NCBI GenBank assembly: GCA_025738555.1
Contig: JAOVFP010000018.1
Location: 248,001 to 312,000, forward strand
DNA from: Cyathus striatus
Taxonomy: Eukaryota; Basidiomycota; Agaricomycetes; Agaricales; Nidulariaceae
Reading direction: 5' to 3'
DNA: 64,000 nucleotides
Positions 11,643 through 23,039 of this stretch are shown in pieces. Each line of letters begins with the position of its first letter. Within the stretch, counting starts at the first letter, position 1. A program made the position numbers and the translations under genes. The notes beneath the pieces were generated by a model. The model was not told where the DNA came from. It searched no databases and was given only the letters and a program-made list of their open reading frames with translations.

Positions 11643-12281
11643 CACGTTGCACTGCCACTCGGAAGCATCCCCCGGTGTACAAACATTCCTCCTTGTAGAG
11701 CAGGCAAAATGTCTGCGCTGCGATTCAGGAATTATTCGACATCTCAAGACGTTCCAAATCAGATTACGTAATCACCCATCACGCTACATTGATGTGTCCG
11801 TACGCGTTCCGCTCGCACTCTCTGTTCAATCTCCATCCCCGCTCGTTCGTTTCAATCTTTCCTCAAAATATACCCCCCCGTACACCGTCCCGACTATACC
11901 TATCCCCCGCGACACTCCGAGTTCTCAAAATAACTTCGACATCGGCACCGACACAAGACCCTGAAGTTTGACAAGAAAACACTTGTCTCCTCGAAAACCC
12001 TCAACTCACTGGACTTTATTACTTGAGTTTTCCATTCAGTTTTATGTTTCACACTATATTCTTTTAAACATTATTCATTCCTTAATCCGATCTAATTCCT
12101 CTTACTTATTTTAGATTTATTATTTTTCTAGTATTTAAACACCTGTAGTTATTCTACAGAAAATGTAATCAAGTTTTTACTCCCTATCACCTTAGAATTC
12201 CCAGTCGGACGGATGTCTAGACGACTCGCACATTTTGTCTTTGTTTAGGTACACCCAACCGAGTTTACACTTCTTCACTCC
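11643..12281. other. Leader fragment followed by ~590-bp insertion with hairpin
   Basis: 11643-11690 is the leader block (GTTGCACTGCCACTCGGAAG, CCGGTGTACAAACA). Compared with unit 2 (52190-52225), where it runs straight into CTACAGTCTGACTTG, unit 0 carries about 590 extra bases. They begin near a stem-loop of the TGTAGAGCAGGC family (11694-11722). No coding region was seen. Confidence 0.45.
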
Positions 12282-12974
12282 TACAGTCTGACTTGTGCGC
12301 AGGCTCTCAAAAATATACCTCCAGTGTCACCTGATATCAACTGTTCTCTGTCATATCAAAATAGCTTCGTGAGTCGTTTGCGTAATGACCGGAGTGGCCT
12401 TTAAATCCACTCTCACGTTCTCCTGGTGGCCATATCATGAGTCTTCGAACATAGCAAAAGATAGCCGAAACGAGGAATCCGAGGTTCTCGTCAGGTTTAT
12501 ATAAGCCACAGATTTTTGGGCATGGTGTCCATGTCGTGGAAGACGTCTTATATATAGCTCTTTATCAAACATGGGCTGTTTAATATTCTTTGTCGCTCCA
12601 ATACAGTGGAGTCTCAGGATGCTCATCCGCCTATTACTGTGTATGAGATGTTGACTATGTCAGTTTTTATGTTCCGAGTTCTAGTTTAGTAATTTATCAT
12701 TATAGTCGAATAATATATTCGCGCAAACCTTCTTACATCGACATGCCATGTGCAGTAAAAAATTTATATGGATAGGTTTCATCAATCTCTTTGAAGCAAC
12801 GAATCATTTGCCGTTCCGCTCTAGTACTATTTTCGAATTTATTGTTGTTCTATGGAAGTTGATCAAGGCGGTGACTGTCAGCTCATGATCGCACAGGTGC
12901 TATTTCCTGGCGCTAACTCATGCTCTTAAAAGAATGTAGCTGTAAGCTAGACTATACTTAATTAATCCTTCATA
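12282..12974 (+). repeat. 5' flank of seven-helix gene copy 1 (duplicated block)
   Basis: Closely similar to 30745-31404 and 52218-52850, from CTACAGTCTGACTTG to the ATG. It presumably holds the promoter. Conserved blocks include CACTCTCACGTTCTCCTGG, a GGAAGACGTCTTATATATAG stretch and CTTAATTAATCCTTCA just before the start codon. Confidence 0.75.
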
Positions 12975-14150
12975 ATGAGCTCCGAGTCTCCGTCAATTTT
13001 GGACGGGGCCGGGCAGTGTCTAGACTTTTATAACACCACACTTATCAACGAGCCAATTAAACCATGGATTTATGGAACTTTCGTCGCCTGTGGTTTATAC
13101 GGTGCAATTGTGATCGTTTCAATAGGGTACATCCGTATCATCAGGACCCACTCAAAGAGCAAAAACAGTCTGAGCGTACTGCAGAGGATTCTTTCGCTTT
13201 ACACTGCCATGGCATTCATCCTCAGCACGCTTGAAATTGTGGCAGACATTCGGACCAGTGCAGCATTACTTTCCTTAACTTGCACTCTTAACGTGCCTCC
13301 TGGACACCTAGATGATCCATCTGTCTATCTATTAGACCGTTTCAATCGGTTACCTGGAGGAACCGGATGGTTGGGAAATGCTTGCTTCATGTTAACATCA
13401 TGGTCAGCGGACGTATTGCTGGTGTGTTATTTCATTGGAGATAGCTGCTGTACTCGTTTAGTAACATACTTCAAGATATGGCGTTTTTTTGCAGTATATC
13501 ACGACGCCAAGCTGGTAAAGTGGAGTATATTGTCATTATCACTTCTAATTCAAATATCCTTGATTGGTAAGTGCCATAAAGTATTGTCGCTTGGATTAAA
13601 TTCTGAACAACGTATTACAACTTCCAGTGATGGGAGGCTTCGCGCTTGACTTGCTCTCGCGAGGAAATATAATCGTGGAAGCTTATGAATATGTGTTCAT
13701 TTACATATTCGAAGGAATTACAATGGCTCAAAACCTGATGCTCACGATGTTAATTGTGGGACGGCTACTTCTTTACCGGTACAGGATTCGAAAAGCACTG
13801 GGCGGTAGTTATGGACATGAATATATCAGCATTGCAGCAATGCTGATTGAATCACAAGCGATCCTCGTAATATCACAAATGTGGCTCATGGGAGCTGGAA
13901 ATACCAACGTTGATCCAGCCGTATTCGAAGGAAGCTTCATGATAACATATCAACTTCTTGGGCAGATGCAGGTGTGAATACTGATATCTCATTTGTATTA
14001 TTTCTGAGATCTTATCATGCTGTTCTATACAAGGTTCTAGCTCCAATCACCGTGATCTATAGAGTCATGCAAGGAAAGGCCCACGAGGCGCATACAATTT
14101 CGCAGTTTATAACTAGATCTCGGATTGATAACATATCAAATGATAATTGA
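12975..14150 (+). CDS. Seven-helix integral membrane protein, copy 1 (337 aa)
   Basis: Four exons: 12975-13455, 13495-13566, 13628-13971 and 14034-14150 (introns 39, 61 and 62 nt; total 1014 nt). The N-terminus is short and hydrophilic with an N-glycosylation-type NTT. Hydrophobic helices follow at about residues 25-48, 66-85, 130-150, 170-190, 205-235, 255-278 and 285-305. The layout (IVGRLLLYRYRIRKALG after the fifth helix, then SIAAMLIESQAILVISQMW) fits a receptor-like seven-TM family expanded in Agaricomycetes, function unknown to me. It ends with a short basic/polar tail (FITRSRIDNISNDN). All splice sites and frames match copies at 31.4 and 52.9 kb. Copy 1 also has a readable intron 1, because a TGA just after the donor in the other copies is TTA here. 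It looks functional. Confidence 0.8.
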
Positions 14151-15037
14151 GTGACACGTATCCCGCTATAAAGGGAAACCTTTTACGGCTCATTCGTATG
14201 TTATTACCAATAAAACATAGAATAAACCTTATCAAGCTGGTAATAGACCCAGTAACGTTATTAGGGGGAAACGTCGAAGATAAACGATAAGATGATAGAC
14301 GTGGTAGCGTACATTGCAAATTTTTGAGTTGAACGGTGGAATAGTAGAGAAGAGTTGAAGAGAAGGATAGTTGGTTGGCGGTATTCTCTCGACAAAGAAA
14401 TAATGCGAGTGGTTGGCGCATCCGTCCAACCTCCAGATCCTAGTGAGCTTGCAATAGAGGTGAAGTGAGGGGGAATGCGAAGCTGGCATGGAGCGGGGAC
14501 TTATAAACCCTACATACTAAGTACAGACTGAGGATCGCTAAAAAGATGACTTATCAAGGCCGTCGAATCTCGAGAGGTGCTTAAATGGATAGAATATGTA
14601 GCAGCCAGGCTAAAAAATGCTTAATTACCGAATTCGAATATTGAAGCTATGACTTGGATAATTTGTGAGTACTTGAGAATGTCGAAATAATTACACATTA
14701 GAAGGGGGGGTTCTGCGATAACATTCAATAACGTTCGTGAACACACGCAAAGATGACGGGTGTACGATGTCGATGTCTGGAAGTGTACCTCGAAAGAGTT
14801 AATAGTCATATACTAAAGCGCTTTGTATGAATCCTCGAGGCGTTGGTTGAACATTTTGAACATTGGCCAATAGATAACGAAGAGCAAGCAACACGTTCAA
14901 ACTTCGTAGACGTTATACAATGCTTTAAGCTTCACTTGAGTCACTGTGGACGCGTCGAGCGCTAGAAATAGCCAAGAGGCGCTTGAACCTATAGATAGCA
15001 GACCCACAAAGCGCTCACAAGCGCCCGCCGCCAACGA
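14151..15037. repeat. 3' flank of seven-helix gene and start of unit leader
   Basis: Similar to 54023-55200 (unit 2), and in part to 32570-33060 and 61200-62530. It ends in the leader text GCGTCGAGCG, AAGCGCTCACAAGCGCC, CCAACGA, which is interrupted by Plavaka-1 at 15038. No coding region recognised. Confidence 0.65.
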
Positions 15038-15070
15038 CATCAGTAAATCTGACAACGCATTATTCCGATC
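15038..15070 (+). repeat. Left terminal inverted repeat of Plavaka-1
   Basis: Starts CATCAGTAAATCTGACAA and pairs with 22449-22481, 30 of 33 bases identical. A further partly matching GATGTCTTTG block lies just inside. Confidence 0.88.
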
Positions 15071-15416
15071 TTTTGATGTCTTTGAAAGTCCGAATTGATG
15101 GTAACTACATCAAAGACATCAATGACGCCTATCTTCCTAACGATAGGTCATTTCCCATCAATGTTACACCAAACTTTCAACACAGGCACCGTCTTTGCAA
15201 TGTCGGTGGAAGTTGATGAATGGGTATATGTCAAGCATCCAATGTGATGTTACTCTTTTAAAAGTTGATGAAGTGCGACATTATATTCTGGAAGTCACCA
15301 GAAAAATGTGAGGAAAGTTCAGAAGTCATATGAATGTAGTGAAATGTGGCTTAAATGAATGTTAAATGTGAACGAAAAGCATAAATTTGTGGCAGTACCA
15401 GGTACAAAAGACGACT

Positions 15417-17713
15417 TTAAGAGCTACTAGGGTCTACCGCATCCATATATAGTAAGGTTGAATCACCATCATCGTCGTCCCCACTATCAAAAATTGTGTC
15501 CTCTGGTATCACCTCGGCATTTAGCTTATTCTTTCCCTTCCCTTTGCGCTGTGATTTCCTATATTCCGTGGCACCATCAATTATAGCCTCCCAATCACTA
15601 TCAGTTAAAATATCAATTCTAGCATCCCAAAGGGTTGAGCGTCTCTTCATAACAATCTTCCCATCTTGGCGCTCTGGGAAGTCTTTAAAGTTCTTGCTGG
15701 AGAACTCAGTCGATTCCTCTCCTCGGCCCTTAGGGAGCTCAATAACACCATTGCGAGAGAAAGAAAGAATACGTTGAACCTGCATAGTAAAGAGTTATAT
15801 GTGAGCTAAAAGGTGTATGAACATTGAACATACCACCTGAATTGACATTACAATTGCCCCTTTAGGTTTATGGTTGTATGGGGCAGGGGAATCCAGAGAC
15901 AAGGGACTATCAACAAGGTCCAGATGATTTGCGAGTGTTTGGAGAACTAAAGGTCCAAGGAATATTCCCTAGAGTAAATTTATTGACTGAGGCGTGTGCA
16001 TAGTTGCATGTACTATGGCTCACCTCAAAGATACGATCCTCTTTTGGTACCTGGCTCCATCCTTCTTCATAAGCGGAACTGAAAATGAAAGGGAGGGCCT
16101 TTACACGGGTTTTCAAAGGATCAGCAGCAACACCAAGCATGGTAGTAACAAATTCAGCCCGCTCCTCCCGGGTATCAAGCTTGTGGGCCTTCCATACATC
16201 ATTCAGGGCTTTGAATGCAGCCGCGCTAAATCCCTTGATCCAGTTGTTGTTAACATCACGGCGAACCTAGAGTATAAGAGTGAGATGATGTTAAAATGCT
16301 AAGATCTGTCATACCAAGAAGTCAACAGTCTTGAAAGTCGGGTCTCCATCGTTGATTTCGAACTCTGGAAATATGACATTCCAAATGCGAATGATTTCTT
16401 TGTCCGGTATAACTGTCCATGCATTACAACCACCAAGGTAGTCATACACCAAGCGCATTACTTCAATGCGGAATTCAACATGCGTACCAATTGGAAGGTC
16501 ATGGTGAGTAGGACGAGAACTGGTCCCTTCATGACGAGAAATGCGTCTGGCGGGTACAGCTGGCAAGCGGTGAATTGTCTTTGGTTTGACTATCGACACC
16601 TGTGAGAATTTTAAGTAAATGAAAGTCACATATGTAATGACCACAGTACATGAGCATACCTGGGATCTATACCCACCAGCCACATTTACTCTTGCCACTG
16701 CTGAACGTTCAACTGCCATAATTTCATCTTCATCTGAGGAGAGGCCTCGTTCATGAACATTGATATTGTAGTCATCCGATGCTGGGGTTGTTCGTCGAGA
16801 TGTGGGTGGGCTTGAACTTGTAAGAGTGCCAGGAGATGGGTGACAGATCTCATTATCTTCCCATCCAGAGCGAATACCAGATGGAATAGAGGGCTTCAAT
16901 TTCTTAGCAAGTCTGTTGATGAAAATGTGTAGATGGGTGGATTAGCTGAATTGGAGGTAAGCAGAAAAATTTACCTTGGTGGCTCAGTTGATTGACTCTG
17001 AGAATCTTTATGCTTAGTTACTGTGGATATCATTGGATTAGCTAGAGTCTCAATTGCTGCCCGAACACGAATGCCTCCTGTTTTCTTCTTTATGTGCTGA
17101 AGCCCAATATCCGTGTCATCTAGCTCAGAGCTAACGCTTAGGTCATCTAACATCATGTCGGCATCTACAGCATTATCACTATGCCCTAGCAGTTCCGCTA
17201 TTCAGTACGTATACAATTTGTATACATTGAAATCTGACGCACCCCTATTGCTTTCAGTATTGACTGACTGATCGACATCTTCAGCATGAATCTGAACACC
17301 AGCCTCAATGTTATCTACAAATAGCCAGTGAGCGTATTTCTCTCTAGAACAACAATCCCACCATTAATATCAACTCCCTCCTCCCCTTCTACCACCTTCT
17401 CTGCCTCCTCTGCTACAACCTCCTCCTCAGGTTGCTTCTCAGGCCTGGAACGAGCAACTCGGGGCATCTTAGCATTATTAGGAGGGTTATCGATCTCACC
17501 ACGCGGTCTCTGGGCTTTGAGTCGTGCCGCTTTCTCTAATTGAGCTGCCCGTTTCTTGCCTTCAGCTTGAGATTGGGCTTTCTCTACTTTCTTGGCTCTC
17601 TTCAATTCCTTTTCGGCTTGAACAACAACTGCAGGATGACGATTTCGGCCAGCATCCAGTACCACCTGGCCAGGGCGTGTTGTTTTATTCGAGGAGCGGG
17701 TGCCACTGGACAT
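15417..17713 (-). CDS. Plavaka-associated partner protein, function unknown
   Basis: Multi-exon gene read from ATG at 17713 to TAA at 15417-15419. The N-terminus is RSSNKTTRPGQVVLDAGRNR followed by a long Lys/Ala/Glu-rich probable coiled coil (EKELKRAKKVEKAQSQ). Then come an acidic/Ser-rich region, an MMLDDLSVSSELDD segment, Pro/Ser-rich linkers and a more globular half (FRIEVMRLVYDYLGGCN, DPTFKTVDFLV, REERAEFVTTMLGVAADPLK). The tail is acidic (DSGDDDDGDS) and preceded by a basic patch (KSQRKGKGKNK). Introns lie near 15786-15832, 15970-16020, 16266-16315, 16600-16660, 16915-16973 and 17210-17345; boundaries are approximate. I recognise the RSSNxTTRPGQ start as recurrent in Agaricomycete genomes but not its role. 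Lying inside the TIRs and divergent from the transposase suggests a transposon-encoded accessory protein. Confidence 0.65.
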
Positions 17714-18109
17714 GTGTAGCGAAGATGGGTAGATGAAGATAGAGTTGTAGACCAGCAAGAAGGTGCTCGAGTGTGAGGGTGAAAGACAGAAAGATTCGGA
17801 AGTGATAGTATGTTTATTTTATTAATTGTTATTCATGCGTGCAGCATCTGAGACCATTGACAGCCAACAGCCAGCATCGCCTGGAACTCATGTGTGTTCT
17901 CCCGCCATGTCTGGGACCAACAGCCAGCGGTGCCTGGATCTTACACGTTGTTTCTCTTGTGTCTCGGACCAATAGCCAGCTGTGGCTAGAACTCATGCTA
18001 TATCGTATGTGTTTCAATATTCTCTTCAATTTTTACGTCAAGTTGTCAAGATTGCAACCCAGTTATCTCGATGTTGCAACATGTCATTCTCTTTGTTCCC
18101 CGTCTCAGA
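17714..18109. promoter_or_regulatory. Divergent promoter region of Plavaka-1 with three ~52-bp spaced motifs
   Basis: The intergenic region between the two element genes. CCA(A)C/TAGCCAGC-type motifs recur at 17864-17875 (CCAACAGCCAGC), 17917-17928 (same) and 17969-17980 (CCAATAGCCAGC), spaced 53 and 52 bp. Each is followed by similar GCCTGG/GGCTAG and CTCATG blocks. This is a decayed 52-bp tandem repeat that could be promoter elements or protein-binding sites. Confidence 0.5.
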
Positions 18110-21100
18110 ATGGCTGAATACAGGTGTTCATTTTCAGGCTGCCACAAGACATGTCGAGCTCCTCGTGGACTTAGCCAGCATGAGAAAGCTTGTAGTTTTA
18201 ACCCAAAAATAGCTACCGGTTTTCCCCATGCCAGATTTTCCACCACCTGGCTTTCACGATTCAGCACATGCACAAAGTCCAGCTCTTCCCTATGCCCACC
18301 AAGATCCTGAAGGCCTGCTAGGGTTTGAATCCCCTGTATCACCCAGACCTGGTACAAAAGACCCACCATCAACACGTTGGACACGGCTTGGTACAACTGG
18401 AACATATGTACAAATTCATCCATACCTTGATGGCACATAGTTTTCTTGATTTTGAGTCTTATTCTGATTATAGTTTAATAGGTATACCGTGTGATGTTGA
18501 TGGGTACGATTTACCTGAGGGAACGTCTCCACAGGACTACATTTCAACATGCCCTAATCTCGAAGAAAATCCATGCTATCCCTTCAGTAATGTTGAAGAA
18601 TTCGAGCTTGCCAAGTTTCTTTTTAAGGATGCCCAGCTATCAGCTGGAAAAATCAACACATTGACCGACATTTGGGAGCACTCAAACACTCTTCTCGCAC
18701 AGCCTAACAATGACGTGGATGAGTCTCCCTCTGCACCTTTTCAAAATGCAGATGATCTTTATGCACACATTGACTGTATACCATTAGGCGACATCCCCTG
18801 GCAAGCCTTTTCTGTTTGCTACAATGGAGAACTTCCTGAGAATGCACCACCATGGATGAGCAAGTCATTCGAAGTATGGTACAGGGATCCTTTACTGGTT
18901 CTCGAGGCTCAGCTAGGAAATCGTAGTTTTGCGAACGAAATTGACTGGGCACCCAAACAACTTCGAGGGAAGGATGGAAAGCGCTTCTACAATGACTTTA
19001 TGTCTGGCAATTGGGTATGGGATCAGGCGGTATGTTTTCAACAGACATTTTTATGTTAATATTTTCTCTAAACTTCATATAGGATGAGCTAGCTCAAGAT
19101 AGTGAAATGCATGGAGCTATGTTTGCGCCTGTCGTCCTGGGAAGTGACAAGACAACAGTTTCAGTGGCAACAGGCCAAAATGAATACTACCCTCTTTACG
19201 CGTCACTTGGGAATGTTCAAAATCATGTACGCAGAGCCCACCGTGATGCCTTGACTGTTATAGGGTTTTTGGCAATTCCAAAAGGTATGTACTATGGCAA
19301 TTGATACACTATGACTACTGATGATCAATGACGAGGCAGCTGATAAAGAACATGGTGACAGTGCTGAGTTCTGCAAATTTCGGCGCCAGCTATTCCATAT
19401 ATCACTCGAACGAATCTTGTCGTCACTGAAGCCTTGGATAAAGAAGCCAAAGATCATTCTCTGCACTGATGGACATTACAGACGGGTCATCTTTGGAATT
19501 GGGCCATATATTGCAGACTACCCTGAACAAACCCTACTAGCATGTGTTGTCTCAGGGTGGTGTCCAAAGTGCGCTCCAGTGTACTTGTATCTATTTGTTT
19601 AACATGCCTTTTAGATGCATAGCTTTTCCATTTGATCTCGACAACCCACGGTACACTACAACATTTCGTAGTCATGATCACACTGAAGCAGTATGGGATG
19701 CTACAGGAGGAAACTTGCGCATGATGTGGGATGGGTATGGAATTATCGGAGAAGTTCTGGTGTGTTGGCTACTATTGCGGGCTTCATTTCAAGAAGTTAA
19801 CTAATGTACTTGATAGCCTTTTACAACTTCATTTGAGCGGGCCAACATACATGAACTTATTGCACCGGACTTGCTTCATCAAATTATCAAGGGAACTTTC
19901 AAAGATCACCTTATCGACTGGGTAATCTTGTACATCAAGGGTGAGCATGAGGGTGAACCTCACGCGGCGAACAGAGTCATTGCAGAGTTGGACCGCAGGT
20001 TTGTTTCAGTTAGTACTATGCCATTGACATTCTACTGAGGTATTGATTCAGGATTGCCGTTGCGGCACCTTTTGCAGGTCTTAGGCGATTTCGTGATGGA
20101 AGGGAGTTCAAGCAGTGGACAGGTGACGATTCTAAGGGTCTCATGAAGGTACAGCCGCACCAATCTCTTCTGTATGTATGAACTGAGCAATTTCTACAGG
20201 TTTTTCTACCAGCCATCACTGGCCTCGTGCCTTCACAGATTGTTCGCGCTCTCAGTGCTTTTCTGGAATTCTGTTACCTAGTACGGCGTTCTAATATCAC
20301 CGAGGACATCCTAGAAGCCATAGACAATGCAGTAGAGCGGTTTCACAAAGAACGTCAGATATTCCTCGAGACTGGCACTCGAAAAACTGTTTCACTTCCA
20401 CGCCAACATGCCATGGTTCACTATCGATACCTTATCCAGCAGTTCGGTGCACCAAATGGCCTTTGCTCATCGATTACAGAATCAAAACATATCAAAGCAG
20501 TAAAGGAGCCTTGGTGCCGTTCAAGTCGAAACGAAGCCCTAGGTCAAATGTTACTCACAAACCAGCGACTTGACAAGATCAGTGCCATGCGGATCTACCT
20601 TGAGGAACGTGGATTGCTTCAGCCTAGTTCAACACGTTCAACACGCAACACACCACCATCGCTGCACAGTAAACCAACTGATATGACCGAGGGTGAGGAT
20701 GTGGAGGGTATAACATCAGTTGGTGATGTGCGATTGCCATCACGTCCAGGTATGTGCAGTCTTACTGTTTCACTCTTTTTATCATTGACAAGTTGTTAGT
20801 GTCTGGATATCCTAAAACACTTCAGCTACTTAGCGCGAGGCTCATTATTCAAGATTTGCACACCCATATCCGCCGCTTCCTTTACGACCAACTCAACCTG
20901 AATGCTGATGTTATGGGGATGGACGTGGATTTGAACCTATGTCCTCAAGTTGGTCCAAACCTTATTATCAGACTTTTTCATTCGGCCACCTGCCTATTTC
21001 ATGCTCCAAGTGACCTTTCAGGGATTGGTGGTATGCGTCGCGAGATCATTCGTGCAACACCCTCCTGGCGCAATGGGGCAGGTCGTCATGACTGTGCTTT

Positions 21101-21476
21101 CATTGTCGACAACCATGATCTTCCTGGGTTTAGAGGGCTTCAAGTCGCACAAGTCCAACATTTTCTTTCCTTCGGATATCAAGGCGGGGTCTACCAGTGT
21201 GCATTGGTACGCTGGTTTGAGAAGCTAGATGATGAGCCTTGCGAAGATACTGGATTGTGGGTGGTTCAGCCGCATAAGGTCGGCCATGGTCCACAGCGCC
21301 GCCGCCTTACGTCGATCGTGCACATCGACACAATCCTCCGAGCAGCCCATCTCATTGGTGTATCTGGCCGTCACTTTACACCGGCTGATCTCAAGCCCGA
21401 AAACTCACTCGCAGCCTATTCAGCATTCTATGTCAACAAGTATGCTGATCACCATGCTCACGAAACAGCTTTCTAG
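18110..21476 (+). CDS. Plavaka transposase (apparently complete)
   Basis: ATG at 18110 gives MAEYRCSFSGCHKTCRAPRG, an N-terminal C2HC-type zinc finger. Inferred introns: 18195-18234, a short one near 18440-18480 (boundary uncertain), 19030-19082, 19285-19339, then near 19559-19612, 19758-19815, 20000-20051, 20149-20200 and 20750-20799. All keep frame where checked. Characteristic family blocks are WAPKQLRGKDGKRFYNDFMS, MHGAMFAPVVLGSDKTTVS, NEYYPLYASLGNVQNHVRRA, VSGWCPKC, ELIAPDLLHQIIKGTFKDH and SLPRQHAMVHYRYLIQQFG. The C-terminal ~200 residues (after 20800) form a separate conserved domain ending HETAF. I see no nonsense codon or frameshift that is not resolved by a plausible intron. It would act in the nucleus on the element's inverted repeats. 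Confidence 0.85.
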
Positions 21477-22448
21477 TTGCATTATAGGATTATTAGTAAG
21501 GAAATGTATTGATGTTCTACATAATTACAATAGCTGACTGCTATGAATAGCGGGCGCATGAGCGAGACCAAAGACAGGCTTGGTATCACCATTCAATAGT
21601 GACTCCGAGGAGCCTTGGCCTTGCTACTGCACATCCCGCAGCCAACCCACAGGTAGAACAGCAAGCCAAAACAACGGTCATGCCCCAGCGTCGTCGTCAA
21701 GCATATCAGCACCCATCGAGGCGGAAGGTGGATACGGGTGCCATGAAACGTGTCTGAAACTCCCATCAACATTGAAAATTGAGCGTGATGGCCGTAGGCA
21801 TGCACTGGCAGCAGTTCCGATGTAGCTTCACTAACCCAAATCTCTCAGCATATCGCGAACAATATGGCTCACATACCATGAACCCCAACCCATGCTCAAA
21901 TTGACCAATACCCCCCGCCGTTCCTACCAAAGTAATACTTCCAGCATCCGACAGCGAGAGGCGCAGCATTGGCGTTCAAAGACCCAATGGATTGGAGGGT
22001 TACAACGAGAAAGCTTGAGGGAAAAGGCCAGACATTGAATGGCGAGGGCTAAAGGGGACAGGGCATAAACTGACAGGAAACCGTACCATAAAAGAGACAA
22101 ATTCACCTGTAAAGCACACATGTATGGTCGCCTCCAGTCATGCACTCTCACAAGAGAACCTTGAATGTGCTGGGTGACCAGATTTTAAAGACATTGCGAG
22201 AGCCAGTAACAGAATTGAGTGTGGAAGCTGAAGTTGAAAGCAAGGCGGAAAGACCGCAGAACGTTAGGTCGAATGATGTCCTCGGGTGGTGAACGCATAT
22301 GACAAGCCCTGGAATTGAAAGCAGTGACATGGAAGCAAAGCGATTAAAGATTGACAGATGCGAACGTCGGGACCCAAATGTGTGTGAAAGGGGAAGCCCA
22401 GCCCCAAATTGGAAGCAAACCCCACGTGGAAAAGACAACGACATCAAA
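21477..22448. other. Non-coding right arm of Plavaka-1
   Basis: About 1 kb between the transposase stop and the right TIR. The short open frames here are not supported by codon pattern or homology to anything I recognise. It is probably 3' UTR plus subterminal sequence. Confidence 0.5.
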
Positions 22449-22481
22449 GATCACAATAATGCATTGTCAGATTTACTGATG
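22449..22481 (-). repeat. Right terminal inverted repeat of Plavaka-1
   Basis: Ends GTCAGATTTACTGATG and is the reverse complement of the left end. The host leader resumes at 22482 with GAGATAAAG. Confidence 0.88.
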
Positions 22482-23039
22482 GAGATAAAGAACGATAAAG
22501 ATAAGCGAAAGGCACGTTACACTGCCACTAGGAAACATTTCTAGGTGTACAAACAACTTCGTGTACAAACATTGCGGAAAGAAGCCGAGAATACCGAGGT
22601 ATTTGGCTGACAGCCTGACACCTTCTGATACAAACACGCCGACGTCAGGTCGTTACCATGTTGTTCACCACTTGCTCACTAACCATCGCATCCAATGCCC
22701 ACTCTCCCACCTACTTACTCGGTACTGAAAATCCTACAGATATCCTGAAACCACATCTTCAAGTCCTTTCCATCTCGAGTGTGAACAAGGAAAGCCTATT
22801 CCTATGTACAAACAACGCCAAAGTTGCCATTGTGCACCCGAAATAGACCGTCCAGTGGGAACAATGGACAATCCAAACGACGAGCAGGAACAAAAGAATG
22901 GAAACGGGTGAGTTTTCTCTCTATCTTTCGTTCCTCCATCTTTCTCTTACGCAATACCCCCTTTTACAGTCGCGCTTGCGCAGCCCTGTTTGTACCGTTT
23001 ACGACGTTCACGACTTGTACTATACTGTAACACATTATC
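22482..23039 (+). repeat. Unit leader and type-I ABC upstream region (unit 1)
   Basis: Leader blocks in fixed order: GATAAGCGAAAGGCACGTTA, CACTGCCACT, GGTGTACAAACAAC, GCCGAGAATACCGAGGTAT, TTCTGATACAAACACG, GTACAAACAACGCCAAAGTT and GTGCACCCGAAATAGAC. Then comes a probable 5' UTR intron (GTGAGTTTTCTC...TTTTACAG, about 22909-22970). The same order recurs before the ABC copies at 35.6, 55.7 and 63.4 kb, so it likely holds the type-I ABC promoter. Confidence 0.7.

Larger units (their letters stand above)
15038..22481. mobile_element. Plavaka-1: full-length Plavaka-family DNA transposon (7444 bp)
   Basis: Terminal inverted repeats of 33 bp with 3 mismatches (left 15038-15070, right 22449-22481) start CATCAGTAAATCTGACAA. 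The flanks read CCAACGA on the left and GAGATAAAG on the right. The uninterrupted leader elsewhere in the window (about 33030, 52150 and 55190) reads CCAACGAGATAAAG, so the insertion duplicated just GA (2 bp). It contains two divergently transcribed genes, an unknown partner (15417-17713, minus) and the transposase (18110-21476, plus). Both look complete, so the copy may be autonomous. Confidence 0.88.

Noticed and set aside
22824..23030. Short open frame ending Cys-Thr-Ile-Leu, which looks like a CaaX pheromone precursor next to an STE6-like exporter
   Set aside because: It overlaps the 5' UTR region of the ABC gene, and the equivalent frames at 35.4 and 63.2 kb do not end in CaaX, so the ending is chance.
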